From contig DATIBT010000016.1 of the NCBI GenBank assembly GCA_035457345.1, forward strand, positions 1 through 8,751: a stretch of DNA of 8,751 nucleotides, written 5' to 3'. Made by a program: the position numbers and the translations under genes. The notes beneath the pieces are model-generated. The model was not told the DNA's origin and made no database searches. It worked only from the letters and a program-made list of their open reading frames with translations. The DNA is from DASTDY01 sp035457345. Its GTDB lineage: Bacteria > Patescibacteriota > Saccharimonadia > Saccharimonadales > EFPC-124. Position 1 is the first letter of the stretch. Each line of letters opens with the position of its first letter. Below are positions 1 to 6,332 of the stretch, piece after piece.

Positions 1-1398
1 AGGATTGCCGTGCCCAAACGGTTCAAGCGTCTTTAGAATCTTCAATAAATCATGGTTGAGCTCGCTCACATCTTCGACGATCGCATCGGCAATTGGTTCA
101 AGATGCCGCAGTTGATCCTTCAACCCCTCGGCCTTATAAAAATCATTTACGGCCTTACGGAAGTTGCCAATATTCTCTGTCTTGAGCGTAACGCCAGCTG
201 CCAGCTTATGCCCGCCGCCTTTTATGAGCCACTGGTCAGAAGCGCGAATGGCCTCGACCGCACTAAAGTCCCCGTAACTGCGCGCCGAACCCTTTGCATC
301 TTCACCCATCTCTTCGATCACAAACGTAGGCTTGGCGTGCGCTTCTAAAATTTTGGCAGCCACAATACCTATAATGCCGTGCGACCAATCCTTACCGCTG
401 AGCACCAACACTGGATCGGCAATAAATTGCTCCGCCTGCTGCAACGCAGCCTTAAAAATCTTATCTTGGTCGGCGCGGCGCTTTAGGTTCATTTCGTCGA
501 GCTTCTGAGCGAGTTCGAGGGCCTGCATCGGGTCTGTTGCCCGAAGCAGGTCGAGGCTATATTGTGCTGTCTCCAGCCTGCCTGCAGCATTCAAGCGTGG
601 TCCAAACACAAAGCCAAGGGTGCGGGCATTGATCTTGCCGGGCTTCGTACCCGTCACTGCCATAAGCGCCCTAAATCCTGGGCGCCGTGACTGGCTCATA
701 ACGTAAAGGCCGCAGTACACATTGGCACGGTTTTCATCAAGCAAGCTCACTACATCGCAAACCGTACCGAATGCCACAAGATCTAGCAAAAGTTTCTCCT
801 TGCCCGCAGGCAAGCCTTCCAGCTGGGTCTGGAGCGCCTGTACAAGCTTGAACGCCACGCCACAGCCCGCCAAATCAATAAATGGGTAATCGTGGTCTTT
901 GCGCTTGGGATTGATTGTGGCAATAGCCGGTGGCATTGTTTCGCCAACATTGTGGTGGTCGGTCACAATCACGTCCATGCCCAGTTCATTTGCGAGCTCA
1001 ATTTCGGCGTGGCTCAAACTGCCGCAGTCCACCGTAACAATCAACGCTGCACCCCTCTCATGGAGCGCCTTCACCGCGCTTTTTGCTAGGCCATATCCTT
1101 CAACAAATCGGTTAGGAATGAACGATTCTACCCGTATGCCAAAACTCTCGAAGGCATCCAGTAAAATGGTCGTGGCAGTAATGCCGTCAATGTCGTAATC
1201 ACCATAAATGTAAACCTGTTCGCCTTTTTGCTGAGCAAGCTTGATGCGCTCAACCGCAAGTGCCATGTCCGGCAATAAAAAGGGGTCATGTTTGCATGCT
1301 TCGTAGCGGTTGTGGTAGTCGGGTTCACAAAAAGCAGCCCGCTTTTCTGGGTTGTCCAGCCCCCTCGACTTTAAAATCTGATCAATCACCCCCGGCAT
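1..1398 (-). CDS. recJ: Single-stranded-DNA-specific 5'-3' exonuclease RecJ, 3' end cut off by the window edge
   Basis: RecJ degrades single-stranded DNA 5' to 3' in the cytoplasm during recombinational repair (RecF-type pathway), mismatch repair and base-excision repair, using a two-metal DHH-family active site. I translated the minus strand from the ATG at 1398 and found 466 codons open to the edge. In order it shows the DHH-family metal motif GDYDIDG (residues 66-72; usually GDYDADG), VDCG (123-126), VTDHH (145-149), GTVCDV (211-216), GPRLNAAGRL (266-275), then a DHHA1 domain with HGIIGIVAAKI (340-350) and GGGHKLAAG (394-402). It ends in PFGHGNP, which opens the OB-type region. About 100 C-terminal residues are probably missing, given a usual length near 570. 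The start is supported by the RecJ-like N-terminus and a promoter just upstream. There is no Shine-Dalgarno. It follows the winged-helix gene by 33 bp on the same strand. The identification is secure. Confidence 0.97.
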   Translation of the reverse strand, partial: MPGVIDQILKSRGLDNPEKRAAFCEPDYHNRYEACKHDPFLLPDMALAVERIKLAQQKGEQVYIYGDYDIDGITATTILLDAFESFGIRVESFIPNRFVEGYGLAKSAVKALHERGAALIVTVDCGSLSHAEIELANELGMDVIVTDHHNVGETMPPAIATINPKRKDHDYPFIDLAGCGVAFKLVQALQTQLEGLPAGKEKLLLDLVAFGTVCDVVSLLDENRANVYCGLYVMSQSRRPGFRALMAVTGTKPGKINARTLGFVFGPRLNAAGRLETAQYSLDLLRATDPMQALELAQKLDEMNLKRRADQDKIFKAALQQAEQFIADPVLVLSGKDWSHGIIGIVAAKILEAHAKPTFVIEEMGEDAKGSARSYGDFSAVEAIRASDQWLIKGGGHKLAAGVTLKTENIGNFRKAVNDFYKAEGLKDQLRHLEPIADAIVEDVSELNHDLLKILKTLEPFGHGNP

Positions 1399-1406
1399 GT
1401 GTATTT

Positions 1407-1435
1407 ATTCTACACGCCAAGGGTAGGAGTGTTAA
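1407..1435 (-). promoter_or_regulatory. recJ promoter, apparently giving a leaderless mRNA
   Basis: On the minus strand TTAACA (1430-1435) matches the -35 consensus at five of six positions and TAGAAT (1407-1412) matches the -10 at four or five, with a 17-bp spacer. Only eight bases separate the -10 from the recJ ATG, so transcription should begin at or within a base or two of the start codon. No Shine-Dalgarno sequence could fit. The -35 box overlaps the stop codon of the upstream winged-helix gene. Confidence 0.6.
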
Positions 1436-1722
1436 GCGTCGCGCTTGGCTTTGCCTGTATGCTGAGACTTGAGGACGATGCTTTGCAGTTCTTTGAATAT
1501 AGTGAACTGCTTATTGGTTGAGTAAATCTTGGTATTGCCCTGTTTTTCAGAATGAAGGAAACCAACGTGCTCCAGGCGCTTAAGCTCGCGCTGAATGTTG
1601 CCTGGGTCTTCTTTGATAAGTTTAGCGAGTCCGCGAACGTGTGTACGGAAATCGGGATATTTAGCGTACACGACAATAATTTTCCGTCGCACGCGCGATG
1701 TTATAAAGACGTCTAAGAGCAT
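1432..1722 (-). CDS. Small winged-helix DNA-binding protein (ArsR-like / nucleotidyltransferase-associated type)
   Basis: This 96-residue basic protein is almost entirely one winged-helix domain and probably a transcriptional regulator. Residues 8-22 form the first helix (TSRVRRKIIVVYAKY), RGLAKLIKEDP (30-40) the next helix and turn, NIQRELKRLEHVGFL (42-56) the recognition helix, and 57-69 a short beta wing with KQGNTKIYS. The layout resembles the winged helices that often accompany MNT-type nucleotidyltransferases, but no such partner is present here. The basic tail (residues 86-96) is low in complexity. The ATG at 1722 is chosen because a strong GGAGGTGA lies nine bases upstream. The gene sits between the phosphoribosyltransferase and recJ on the same strand and has its own promoter and a possible operator. 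No effector-binding domain or cysteine metal site is visible, so its target and signal are unknown. Confidence 0.85.
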   Translation of the reverse strand: MLLDVFITSRVRRKIIVVYAKYPDFRTHVRGLAKLIKEDPGNIQRELKRLEHVGFLHSEKQGNTKIYSTNKQFTIFKELQSIVLKSQHTGKAKRDA

Positions 1723-1731
1723 GTTGATTGG

Positions 1732-1739
1732 TCACCTCC
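1732..1739 (-). promoter_or_regulatory. Strong Shine-Dalgarno site of the winged-helix gene
   Basis: The minus strand reads GGAGGTGA, nine bases before the ATG at 1722. It is nearly a full complement of the 16S 3' end. It fixes the start codon and contrasts with recJ, the phosphoribosyltransferase and priA, which have no such site. Confidence 0.85.
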
Positions 1740-1746
1740 ACTTACA

Positions 1747-1767
1747 GTTGCTAGCCAGTCGTTGCTA
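1747..1767 (-). repeat. Tandem 7-bp direct repeat over the winged-helix gene's transcription start
   Basis: TAGCAAC occurs twice on the minus strand (1761-1767 and 1747-1753), with the copies 14 bp apart centre to centre. The repeat lies between the -10 box and the Shine-Dalgarno, over and just after the predicted transcription start. A small winged-helix protein is encoded directly downstream, so an autoregulatory operator is plausible. That role is inferred; only the repeat is seen. Confidence 0.4.
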
Positions 1768-1770
1768 ATA

Positions 1771-1799
1771 ATTCTACACCCTGACACACCAAAACACAA
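1771..1799 (-). promoter_or_regulatory. Promoter of the winged-helix gene
   Basis: On the minus strand TTGTGT (1794-1799) and TAGAAT (1771-1776) are separated by 17 bp. Transcription would start near 1764, leaving a leader of about 40 bases that carries the direct repeat and the strong Shine-Dalgarno. Confidence 0.5.
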
Positions 1800-1805
1800 G
1801 CCGCT

Positions 1806-2459
1806 CTATCGCCAATTCAAGATGATATTGTTGATCTTTTCGACAGCCTGGTCATGTGTAAGTGTATCATTAGTGTCGTAATAATGCGCGGTGGCGAGGA
1901 AATTTTCGGTCACACTCAGTACGTGAAGTTCATCTGCCACAATATGCATTTCATCGACCGCTTCGACAGACGCAACAGGCACAGCGAGCACCAAACGCTT
2001 CATTTTGATGGGCTTCAAATAGTCGGCAATGGCGCGCAACTTAGCGCCAGTGCGCAGGCCATCATCTACGACAATCACCACATGTTCACGCAATAAGCGT
2101 GGATCAACCGCACCGCCCTCACCAAGCAGCCGGTTTATGTGTTGGAACTTCTCACGCTTCTCGGCATCAATATAGCTATGGAACTCACCGTAGTACTCGT
2201 CGGTGTCAGATTTGGAAAGATTGCTGTTGTATAGGAAATCACCGTCCTGCATGACGGTACCCAGCGTAACGTCTTCACCCGGTATCTTTACTGGCTCACT
2301 CAAAAAAAGACCAAGCAGACAGTGCAATCGAGCGGCTATAGGCTCCGCAACAGTAACCCCGCTCGCGGTAAGGGCGACGACAGCACAATCCTCATACCTG
2401 TACTTCATTAAGCGCTCGGCTAACATCTCGCCTGCATCGTGCCTAGATGGAAAATACAT
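1806..2459 (-). CDS. Predicted type I phosphoribosyltransferase, COG1926-like
   Basis: Type I phosphoribosyltransferases handle PRPP and a base or related acceptor. The substrate of the COG1926 group is not established, so none is assigned here. The 217-residue protein opens with FPSRHDAGEMLAERL (3-17), a family-typical N-terminus. It then has ALTASGVTVA (29-38) where the family usually has a PRGG-type pyrophosphate loop. The PRPP motif VVIVVDDGLRTGAKLRA (127-143) is intact. VPVASVEAVDE (160-170) and the following NFLATAHYYD (186-195) match the family's C-terminal pattern. It is probably cytoplasmic, with no signal or membrane segment. It diverges from priA across 76 bp and precedes the winged-helix gene by 83 bp. 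No Shine-Dalgarno precedes the ATG at 2459, but a -10-like box lies eight bases upstream, suggesting a leaderless mRNA. The fold is confident; the exact role is not. Confidence 0.85.
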   Translation of the reverse strand: MYFPSRHDAGEMLAERLMKYRYEDCAVVALTASGVTVAEPIAARLHCLLGLFLSEPVKIPGEDVTLGTVMQDGDFLYNSNLSKSDTDEYYGEFHSYIDAEKREKFQHINRLLGEGGAVDPRLLREHVVIVVDDGLRTGAKLRAIADYLKPIKMKRLVLAVPVASVEAVDEMHIVADELHVLSVTENFLATAHYYDTNDTLTHDQAVEKINNIILNWR

Positions 2460-2467
2460 ATGCTTTT

Positions 2468-2497
2468 AGTGTACACGACTCAGAACACTCCTGGCAG
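2468..2497 (-). promoter_or_regulatory. Phosphoribosyltransferase promoter, apparently leaderless
   Basis: On the minus strand TACACT (2468-2473) is a -10-like box eight bases before the ATG. CTGCCA (2492-2497), a four-of-six match to the -35 consensus, lies 18 bp upstream. There is no Shine-Dalgarno. The -35 abuts that of priA on the other strand. Confidence 0.45.
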
Positions 2498-2526
2498 TGT
2501 CATATTTGTTTTAGCCCGGGTATTAT
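2497..2526 (+). promoter_or_regulatory. priA promoter, apparently leaderless or with a very short leader
   Basis: TATTAT (2521-2526) lies nine bases before the priA ATG. GTGTCA (2497-2502), a four-of-six -35 match, lies 18 bp upstream. No Shine-Dalgarno can be placed: AGTAGGACG between -10 and ATG would fall at or upstream of the transcription start. It shares base 2497 with the divergent promoter's -35. Confidence 0.45.
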
Positions 2527-2535
2527 AGTAGGACG

Positions 2536-4473
2536 ATGAGATACTTCTATCTTGTGGCACCAAGCGTGGTAGTGAGGGCAACCGAGCCGGCTTTTACGTA
2601 TCACTCCACTACTCAGCTTGCCGTTGGCTCGCTTGTGCGTGTCCCTGTGGGCAAAAAAATTGCTAATGGCGTCGTCTTGCAATCGGTCGCGCAGAAACCG
2701 TCATTTGCCACCAAGCCGATAGAAACTACCCTAACAGAGCGGCCCCTGCCCGGGCCTTTGGTATATGTCGCACACTGGCTCAGTGAGTACTATGCCACCC
2801 ACCTTGCTACGGTTTTGCAAACTGTCCTGCCAGCAGGGCTTCACAAGCAACGTCGGGAGAGCAAAAAAAACGTTGTACACCCCAATAGAGCCAGAACAAA
2901 AATTGTATTCAACTCTCAACAGAAGGCCGTTATAGCTGCGCTTAAAAAAGGCCAGCCTGGTACGGTATTACTCCACGGCGTGACCGGTTCTGGCAAAACG
3001 CACATTTACATAGAAGCAGCAAAACAGCAGGCGGCGAAGCAACGATCGAGCATTATTTTAGTACCCGAGATTGCGCTCACACCACAGCTTGTTGCAGAAT
3101 TTGCCCAACACTTCACAAATCTTATTGTTACTCACTCCGGTATGACTGAGGCGCAGCGCCATCAAGCATGGCTCGCTGCCCTTGAATGCACAACCCCTAC
3201 TGTCGTTATTGGTCCGCGTTCGGCTTTATTTATGCCACTGCGCAACGTAGGCCTCATTGTCGTAGACGAATGTCACGAGCCCAGCTATAAACAAGAGCAA
3301 TCCCCGCGTTACTCAGCTCTACGTGCCGCCAGTATACTTGCCCACCACCACAAAGCCCAGCTCATACTGGGCAGCGCCACCCCAAGTGTCGCAGATTACT
3401 ACCTTGCGGAGACCAATAAAAGTCAAATACTCCGTCTTAGCGCTCCAGCAATTAAAGTATCCCCTGTTCAGGCTAAAGTAATAGACCTCAAACGCCGCGA
3501 TGAATTTAGGCGGCACCGATTCTTCTCGAACGTGCTACTTACCCTTATTGAACAAGCCATAGCAGATAAACAACAAACGCTGCTGTTCCACAACAGGCGC
3601 GGCACCTCACCAACAACACTATGCGAACATTGCGGCTGGTTGGCCGAATGCCCTATTTGCTTTCTCCCCCTAACCCTGCATGCTGATCGGCATATTTTGC
3701 AATGTCACCTTTGCGGGTATGCGCAGCCAGTGCCACCGAGCTGCCCGCAATGTGGCGAACCCACCATTGTATTTAAGGGCGTTGGCACCAAGCTTATAGA
3801 GACAGAAATAGCCAAACTATTCCCCAAGGCGCGTGTCGCCCGCTTCGATGCCGATACTAAATCAAGCGAAGCCGTTCATCATCGCTACCAAGAACTGTAC
3901 GACGGCGACATAGACATACTCATTGGCACCCAAATGCTCGCCAAAGGACTGGACTTACCAAAACTAACTGTCGTAGGTGTCATACAAGCAGATAGCGGCC
4001 TTATCCTCCCCGACTACCAGGCGGAGGAAAGGGTCTTCCAGCTCCTTTATCAGGTTATGGGACGAGTTGGGCGAGGGCTGTTGCCGGGTCACGTAGTGAT
4101 TCAAAGTTACCAACCCGACCATCCCATCCTAAAAGCTGCTATTGCACGGGATTATAAAGGTTTCTATGCTGCCGAACTCCAAAAACGGCATGCAGGAAAT
4201 TTTCCACCCTTTCGCTATCTGCTAAAACTAACCTGTAGCTATAAAACTGAGCAAGGTGCTGTCAAAGCCTCACAAAAGATGGCCAAAGAATTACGTGCTC
4301 ACCATCCAGACCTTGAAATTTTTGGTCCCACTCCTGCTTTTTACGAACGGCTAGGGGGAGCTTACCGCTGGCAATTAGTCATTAAATCTAGACAGCGGCG
4401 CCAGCTCCTCACCATTGCCACCTCCCTGCCTGCTGGGTGGCAGGCAGATATAGACCCCCTCAGCCTACTTTGA
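2536..4473 (+). CDS. priA: Primosomal replication-restart helicase PriA
   Basis: PriA recognises stalled forks and D-loops and unwinds DNA 3' to 5' so that the replicative helicase can be reloaded. The 645-residue protein has an N-terminal DNA-binding region (roughly 1-105) and Walker A GVTGSGKT (148-155). The Walker B box is DECH (244-247, usually DEEH), followed by SYKQ. Further motifs are LGSATPS (278-284), NRRG (353-356), GTQMLAKG (464-471) and QVMGRVGR (506-513, usually QVAGRAGR). Eight cysteines (363, 366, 372, 375, 390, 393, 403, 406) form the two zinc sites typical of PriA. It is shorter than the E. coli protein of about 730 residues, with the core complete. The ATG at 2536 fits the family N-terminus. 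It heads a priA-def-fmt cluster, with def 42 bp downstream. The identification is secure. Confidence 0.97.
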   Translation: MRYFYLVAPSVVVRATEPAFTYHSTTQLAVGSLVRVPVGKKIANGVVLQSVAQKPSFATKPIETTLTERPLPGPLVYVAHWLSEYYATHLATVLQTVLPAGLHKQRRESKKNVVHPNRARTKIVFNSQQKAVIAALKKGQPGTVLLHGVTGSGKTHIYIEAAKQQAAKQRSSIILVPEIALTPQLVAEFAQHFTNLIVTHSGMTEAQRHQAWLAALECTTPTVVIGPRSALFMPLRNVGLIVVDECHEPSYKQEQSPRYSALRAASILAHHHKAQLILGSATPSVADYYLAETNKSQILRLSAPAIKVSPVQAKVIDLKRRDEFRRHRFFSNVLLTLIEQAIADKQQTLLFHNRRGTSPTTLCEHCGWLAECPICFLPLTLHADRHILQCHLCGYAQPVPPSCPQCGEPTIVFKGVGTKLIETEIAKLFPKARVARFDADTKSSEAVHHRYQELYDGDIDILIGTQMLAKGLDLPKLTVVGVIQADSGLILPDYQAEERVFQLLYQVMGRVGRGLLPGHVVIQSYQPDHPILKAAIARDYKGFYAAELQKRHAGNFPPFRYLLKLTCSYKTEQGAVKASQKMAKELRAHHPDLEIFGPTPAFYERLGGAYRWQLVIKSRQRRQLLTIATSLPAGWQADIDPLSLL

Positions 4474-4474
4474 T

Positions 4475-4504
4475 CTGTTAAAATCCTCTTCTATCGGGTA
4501 TAGT
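4475..4504 (+). promoter_or_regulatory. Possible promoter of def-fmt
   Basis: TATAGT (4499-4504) matches the -10 consensus at five of six positions and lies 11 bases before the first def ATG. The best -35 is weak: CTGTTA (4475-4480), three of six, 18 bp upstream. No clear Shine-Dalgarno precedes def. It could add to read-through from priA. Confidence 0.35.
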
Positions 4505-4515
4505 TAACCTAAGTT

Positions 4516-5085
4516 ATGATGAAGCGCGACGCAATTATCACCTTGCCAAACCCTCATCTGAGAGACAAATCAAAGCGTATACACACCGTAACGCCAGAGG
4601 TTAGGCAGCTTGTTACAGATATGCAAACCGCCACGCTCGATTGGGAAGACCACCGTCCCCATGAGCTGGGTGTTGCTTTAGCTGCCGTGCAGATAGACCA
4701 CTTACAGCGTATCGTTATTATCCGCAATAACTTCGACGATAAAAACGACCGCTCCTTTGTAGCCCTTATCAACCCAGAGATCGTTAAGTTGGAAGGTGAT
4801 CTTACCTATGATCACGAGGGCTGCCTGAGCGTACCAGATGTGTACGGTCTCGTACCCCGCTACAATAAGGTACGGGTTAAAGCCCTCGATGAAGACGGCC
4901 GCGAAATCCGGCTCAAGGCTGACGGCTTTCTTGCCAGGGTGCTGCAGCACGAAATCGACCACACCAACGGTATTGTGTTTATAGATCATATTAAAGATAA
5001 TGATGCCTTCTTTAAACTAACCGAAGATGGCCAACTACTTAAGGTCTCGCATGAATCAATCCTCAACAATAGTCTTCTTTGGTAG
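4516..5085 (+). CDS. def: Peptide deformylase
   Basis: Peptide deformylase removes the N-formyl group from nascent proteins in the cytoplasm, using a metal (usually iron) held by one cysteine and two histidines. Motif 2 is EGCLS (101-105, metal ligand C103) and motif 3 is HEIDH (145-149, ligands H145 and H149, catalytic E146). Motif 1 is unusual: GVALAAVQ (52-59) where the family has GxGLAAPQ. The catalytic glutamine is kept, but a loop glycine and the proline are replaced. At 189 residues the length is normal or slightly long. Two adjacent ATGs (4516 and 4519) could both serve as start and nothing distinguishes them. The gene's end overlaps the start of fmt by 35 bp, so the two are probably translated in a coupled way. 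This makes functional sense, because one adds and the other removes the formyl group. Probably active, since every catalytic residue is present. Confidence 0.95.
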   Translation: MMKRDAIITLPNPHLRDKSKRIHTVTPEVRQLVTDMQTATLDWEDHRPHELGVALAAVQIDHLQRIVIIRNNFDDKNDRSFVALINPEIVKLEGDLTYDHEGCLSVPDVYGLVPRYNKVRVKALDEDGREIRLKADGFLARVLQHEIDHTNGIVFIDHIKDNDAFFKLTEDGQLLKVSHESILNNSLLW

Positions 5086-5935
5086 CGGGCCCGTGGCTTG
5101 CAAAACCTTGGAGGGCCTGGTGGCGGCTGGCTTTGCGTTCGAAGCTATTATTACTAAACCCCGGGCAGAGAAGCATAAAGGAAGTGTGCCAGTGCTCGAT
5201 TTTGCCAAAGCCCACCACCTACCCTTCTTCACCCCTGTAAATAAAACCGAGTTATCCGAACTCTTTCGTAGTCACCGATTTAAGAGCCCAGCGGGACTTG
5301 TGGTAGATTATGGCATTATCATCTCCCAAGATGTGATAGCTTCCTTCCCTAAAGGGATTGTAAACAGCCACTTCTCTTTACTGCCCCAGTGGCGCGGTGC
5401 CGACCCTATAACTTTCTCCGTCCTAAGTGGGCAACGGGAAACAGGGGTGAGCTTGATGGTGATTAATGAAAAGCTGGATGAAGGGGAGCTCATTGCCCAA
5501 CAAAAGCTGTCCATAAGTTCGGACACTACCACCCCTACCCTAACTGACCAACTTATCATACTTAGCAATTCCATGATCGCGAGTTACCTACCCCGATATA
5601 TCTCAGGCGATATAAATACCTATACTCAATCTGTTACCACACCCCCAACTTACTCTCGTAAGCTCACCAAAGAAGATGGACTACTGTTAGTTTCTAAGCC
5701 GGCCGAACAACTTGAGCGTGAAATTCGAGCCTTTCAAGGCTGGCCGAAAAGCAGAATCACTTTGCTAGAAAAATATGATGTAATAGTGCTTAAGGCTCGC
5801 GTAGCCCAGGGGCCGACAGATGGTTCATTGGTTATACCTTGCGCGAATAATACCTATTTAGAAATTACAGAGCTCACCGCCCCAAGCGGTAAGAAAATGT
5901 CAGGCCAAGATTTTTTGCGCGGTTACAAAAAATAA
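5051..5935 (+). CDS. fmt: Methionyl-tRNA formyltransferase
   Basis: This enzyme transfers formyl from 10-formyltetrahydrofolate to the methionine on initiator tRNA. The frame is open from 5027, but I choose the ATG at 5051. The family's first strand (TIVFFGSGPVACKTLEGL) starts just after it, and AAGGT lies five bases upstream. That gives 294 residues. The catalytic triad Asn-His-Asp is N105, H107 (in VNSHFSLLP) and D143 (in LDEGE). The loop SLLPQWRGADPI (109-120) matches the family's SLLPxWRGAxPI, and TGVSLMVINEKLDEGEL (131-147) follows. The C-terminal tRNA-binding domain has REIRAFQGWP (223-232) and ends with the typical GKKMSGQDFLRGY (280-292). It overlaps def by 35 bp. Its stop codon lies inside the terminator hairpin. 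Its presence implies formylated initiation and a source of 10-formyl-THF. Confidence 0.96.
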   Translation: MNQSSTIVFFGSGPVACKTLEGLVAAGFAFEAIITKPRAEKHKGSVPVLDFAKAHHLPFFTPVNKTELSELFRSHRFKSPAGLVVDYGIIISQDVIASFPKGIVNSHFSLLPQWRGADPITFSVLSGQRETGVSLMVINEKLDEGELIAQQKLSISSDTTTPTLTDQLIILSNSMIASYLPRYISGDINTYTQSVTTPPTYSRKLTKEDGLLLVSKPAEQLEREIRAFQGWPKSRITLLEKYDVIVLKARVAQGPTDGSLVIPCANNTYLEITELTAPSGKKMSGQDFLRGYKK

Positions 5936-5956
5936 CCAGCACAAAACTGGTTATTT
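5930..5956. terminator. Hairpin terminator between convergent transcription units
   Basis: AATAACCAG (5931-5939) and CTGGTTATT (5947-5955) are perfect inverted repeats. One more A-T pair extends the stem to 10 bp around a 7-base loop. Read on the minus strand the stem is followed by a run of six T's, a good intrinsic terminator for the genes at 5973-7991. On the plus strand the tail (TTTACAG) is weak, so termination after fmt may be leaky. The fmt stop codon (5933-5935) lies in the stem. Confidence 0.75.
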
Positions 5957-5972
5957 ACAGTTACTAACAAGA

Positions 5973-6308
5973 CTAGGCTTGGGACGCTTCTGTAATTGGC
6001 TGATCACTGCCTAAAATTTTGTCGCGATTCGCACCGACCTCTTGTTTCAGCTTCTCAAGTTCTTCAGCTACCACATCTTTATAGTTGGGGCGGTTAGTCT
6101 CAAGCCATTTGAGTGCCCCTTGTTCGTCGTTATTGTCTATGAGGCGCTCAAACGCAGCCAGTTGCTCATCGGTCATCCCTTCAGACAAACGAGTACCAAC
6201 TCGGAGTTCTAACTCCTCGTACAAGTGCTGCAAAAATGCCTGTTTCTGGTCATCTGGAAGGCTACCGAGGCCCAGGTTTTGCAAGAAGTCATCATCAAGG
6301 CTAAACAT
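5973..6308 (-). CDS. Small acidic helical protein, resembles the DUF5663 family of Patescibacteria
   Basis: The function is unknown. The 111-residue protein is acidic and predicted to be almost all helix, with no signal peptide or membrane segment. It has an N-terminal FSLDDDFLQNLGLGSLPDD stretch, a central RVGTRLSEGMTDEQLAAFE (36-54), a DNNDEQGALKWLETNRPNY segment (58-76) and a charged helix, then a disordered tail. From memory this pattern resembles DUF5663, small uncharacterised proteins seen mainly in Patescibacteria; a profile search is needed. The frame extends two codons further to a TTG at 6314, but AAGGA (6318-6322) is nine bases before the ATG at 6308 and only three before the TTG, so the ATG is preferred. 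It lies 63 bp downstream of the long membrane protein, on the same strand, with its own promoter and a shared terminator. Confidence 0.85.
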   Translation of the reverse strand: MFSLDDDFLQNLGLGSLPDDQKQAFLQHLYEELELRVGTRLSEGMTDEQLAAFERLIDNNDEQGALKWLETNRPNYKDVVAEELEKLKQEVGANRDKILGSDQPITEASQA

Positions 6309-6317
6309 ACACAATTT

Positions 6318-6322
6318 TCCTT
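6318..6322 (-). promoter_or_regulatory. Shine-Dalgarno deciding the start of the small acidic protein
   Basis: The minus strand reads AAGGA with nine bases to the ATG at 6308. The alternative TTG at 6314 would be only three bases away, too close for normal initiation. Confidence 0.65.
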
Positions 6323-6332
6323 ATCTTACCTA

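Noticed and set aside
52..1472. Short frames on the plus strand (52-348, 892-1089, 899-1198, 1260-1472) and a minus-strand frame at 1128-1328
   Set aside because: All lie over or mostly over recJ, whose motifs run without a break through the whole stretch.
1410..1676. 88-codon frame overlapping the winged-helix gene
   Set aside because: It is a Ser/Lys-rich shadow without a ribosome site. The overlapping frame has a strong Shine-Dalgarno and a clear winged-helix fold.
5027..5050. Upstream ATG for fmt adding eight residues
   Set aside because: Family similarity begins after the ATG at 5051, which also has AAGGT upstream. The extra residues have no counterpart.
6309..6314. TTG start for the small acidic protein
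   Set aside because: It is only three bases from AAGGA, while the ATG at 6308 has ideal spacing.
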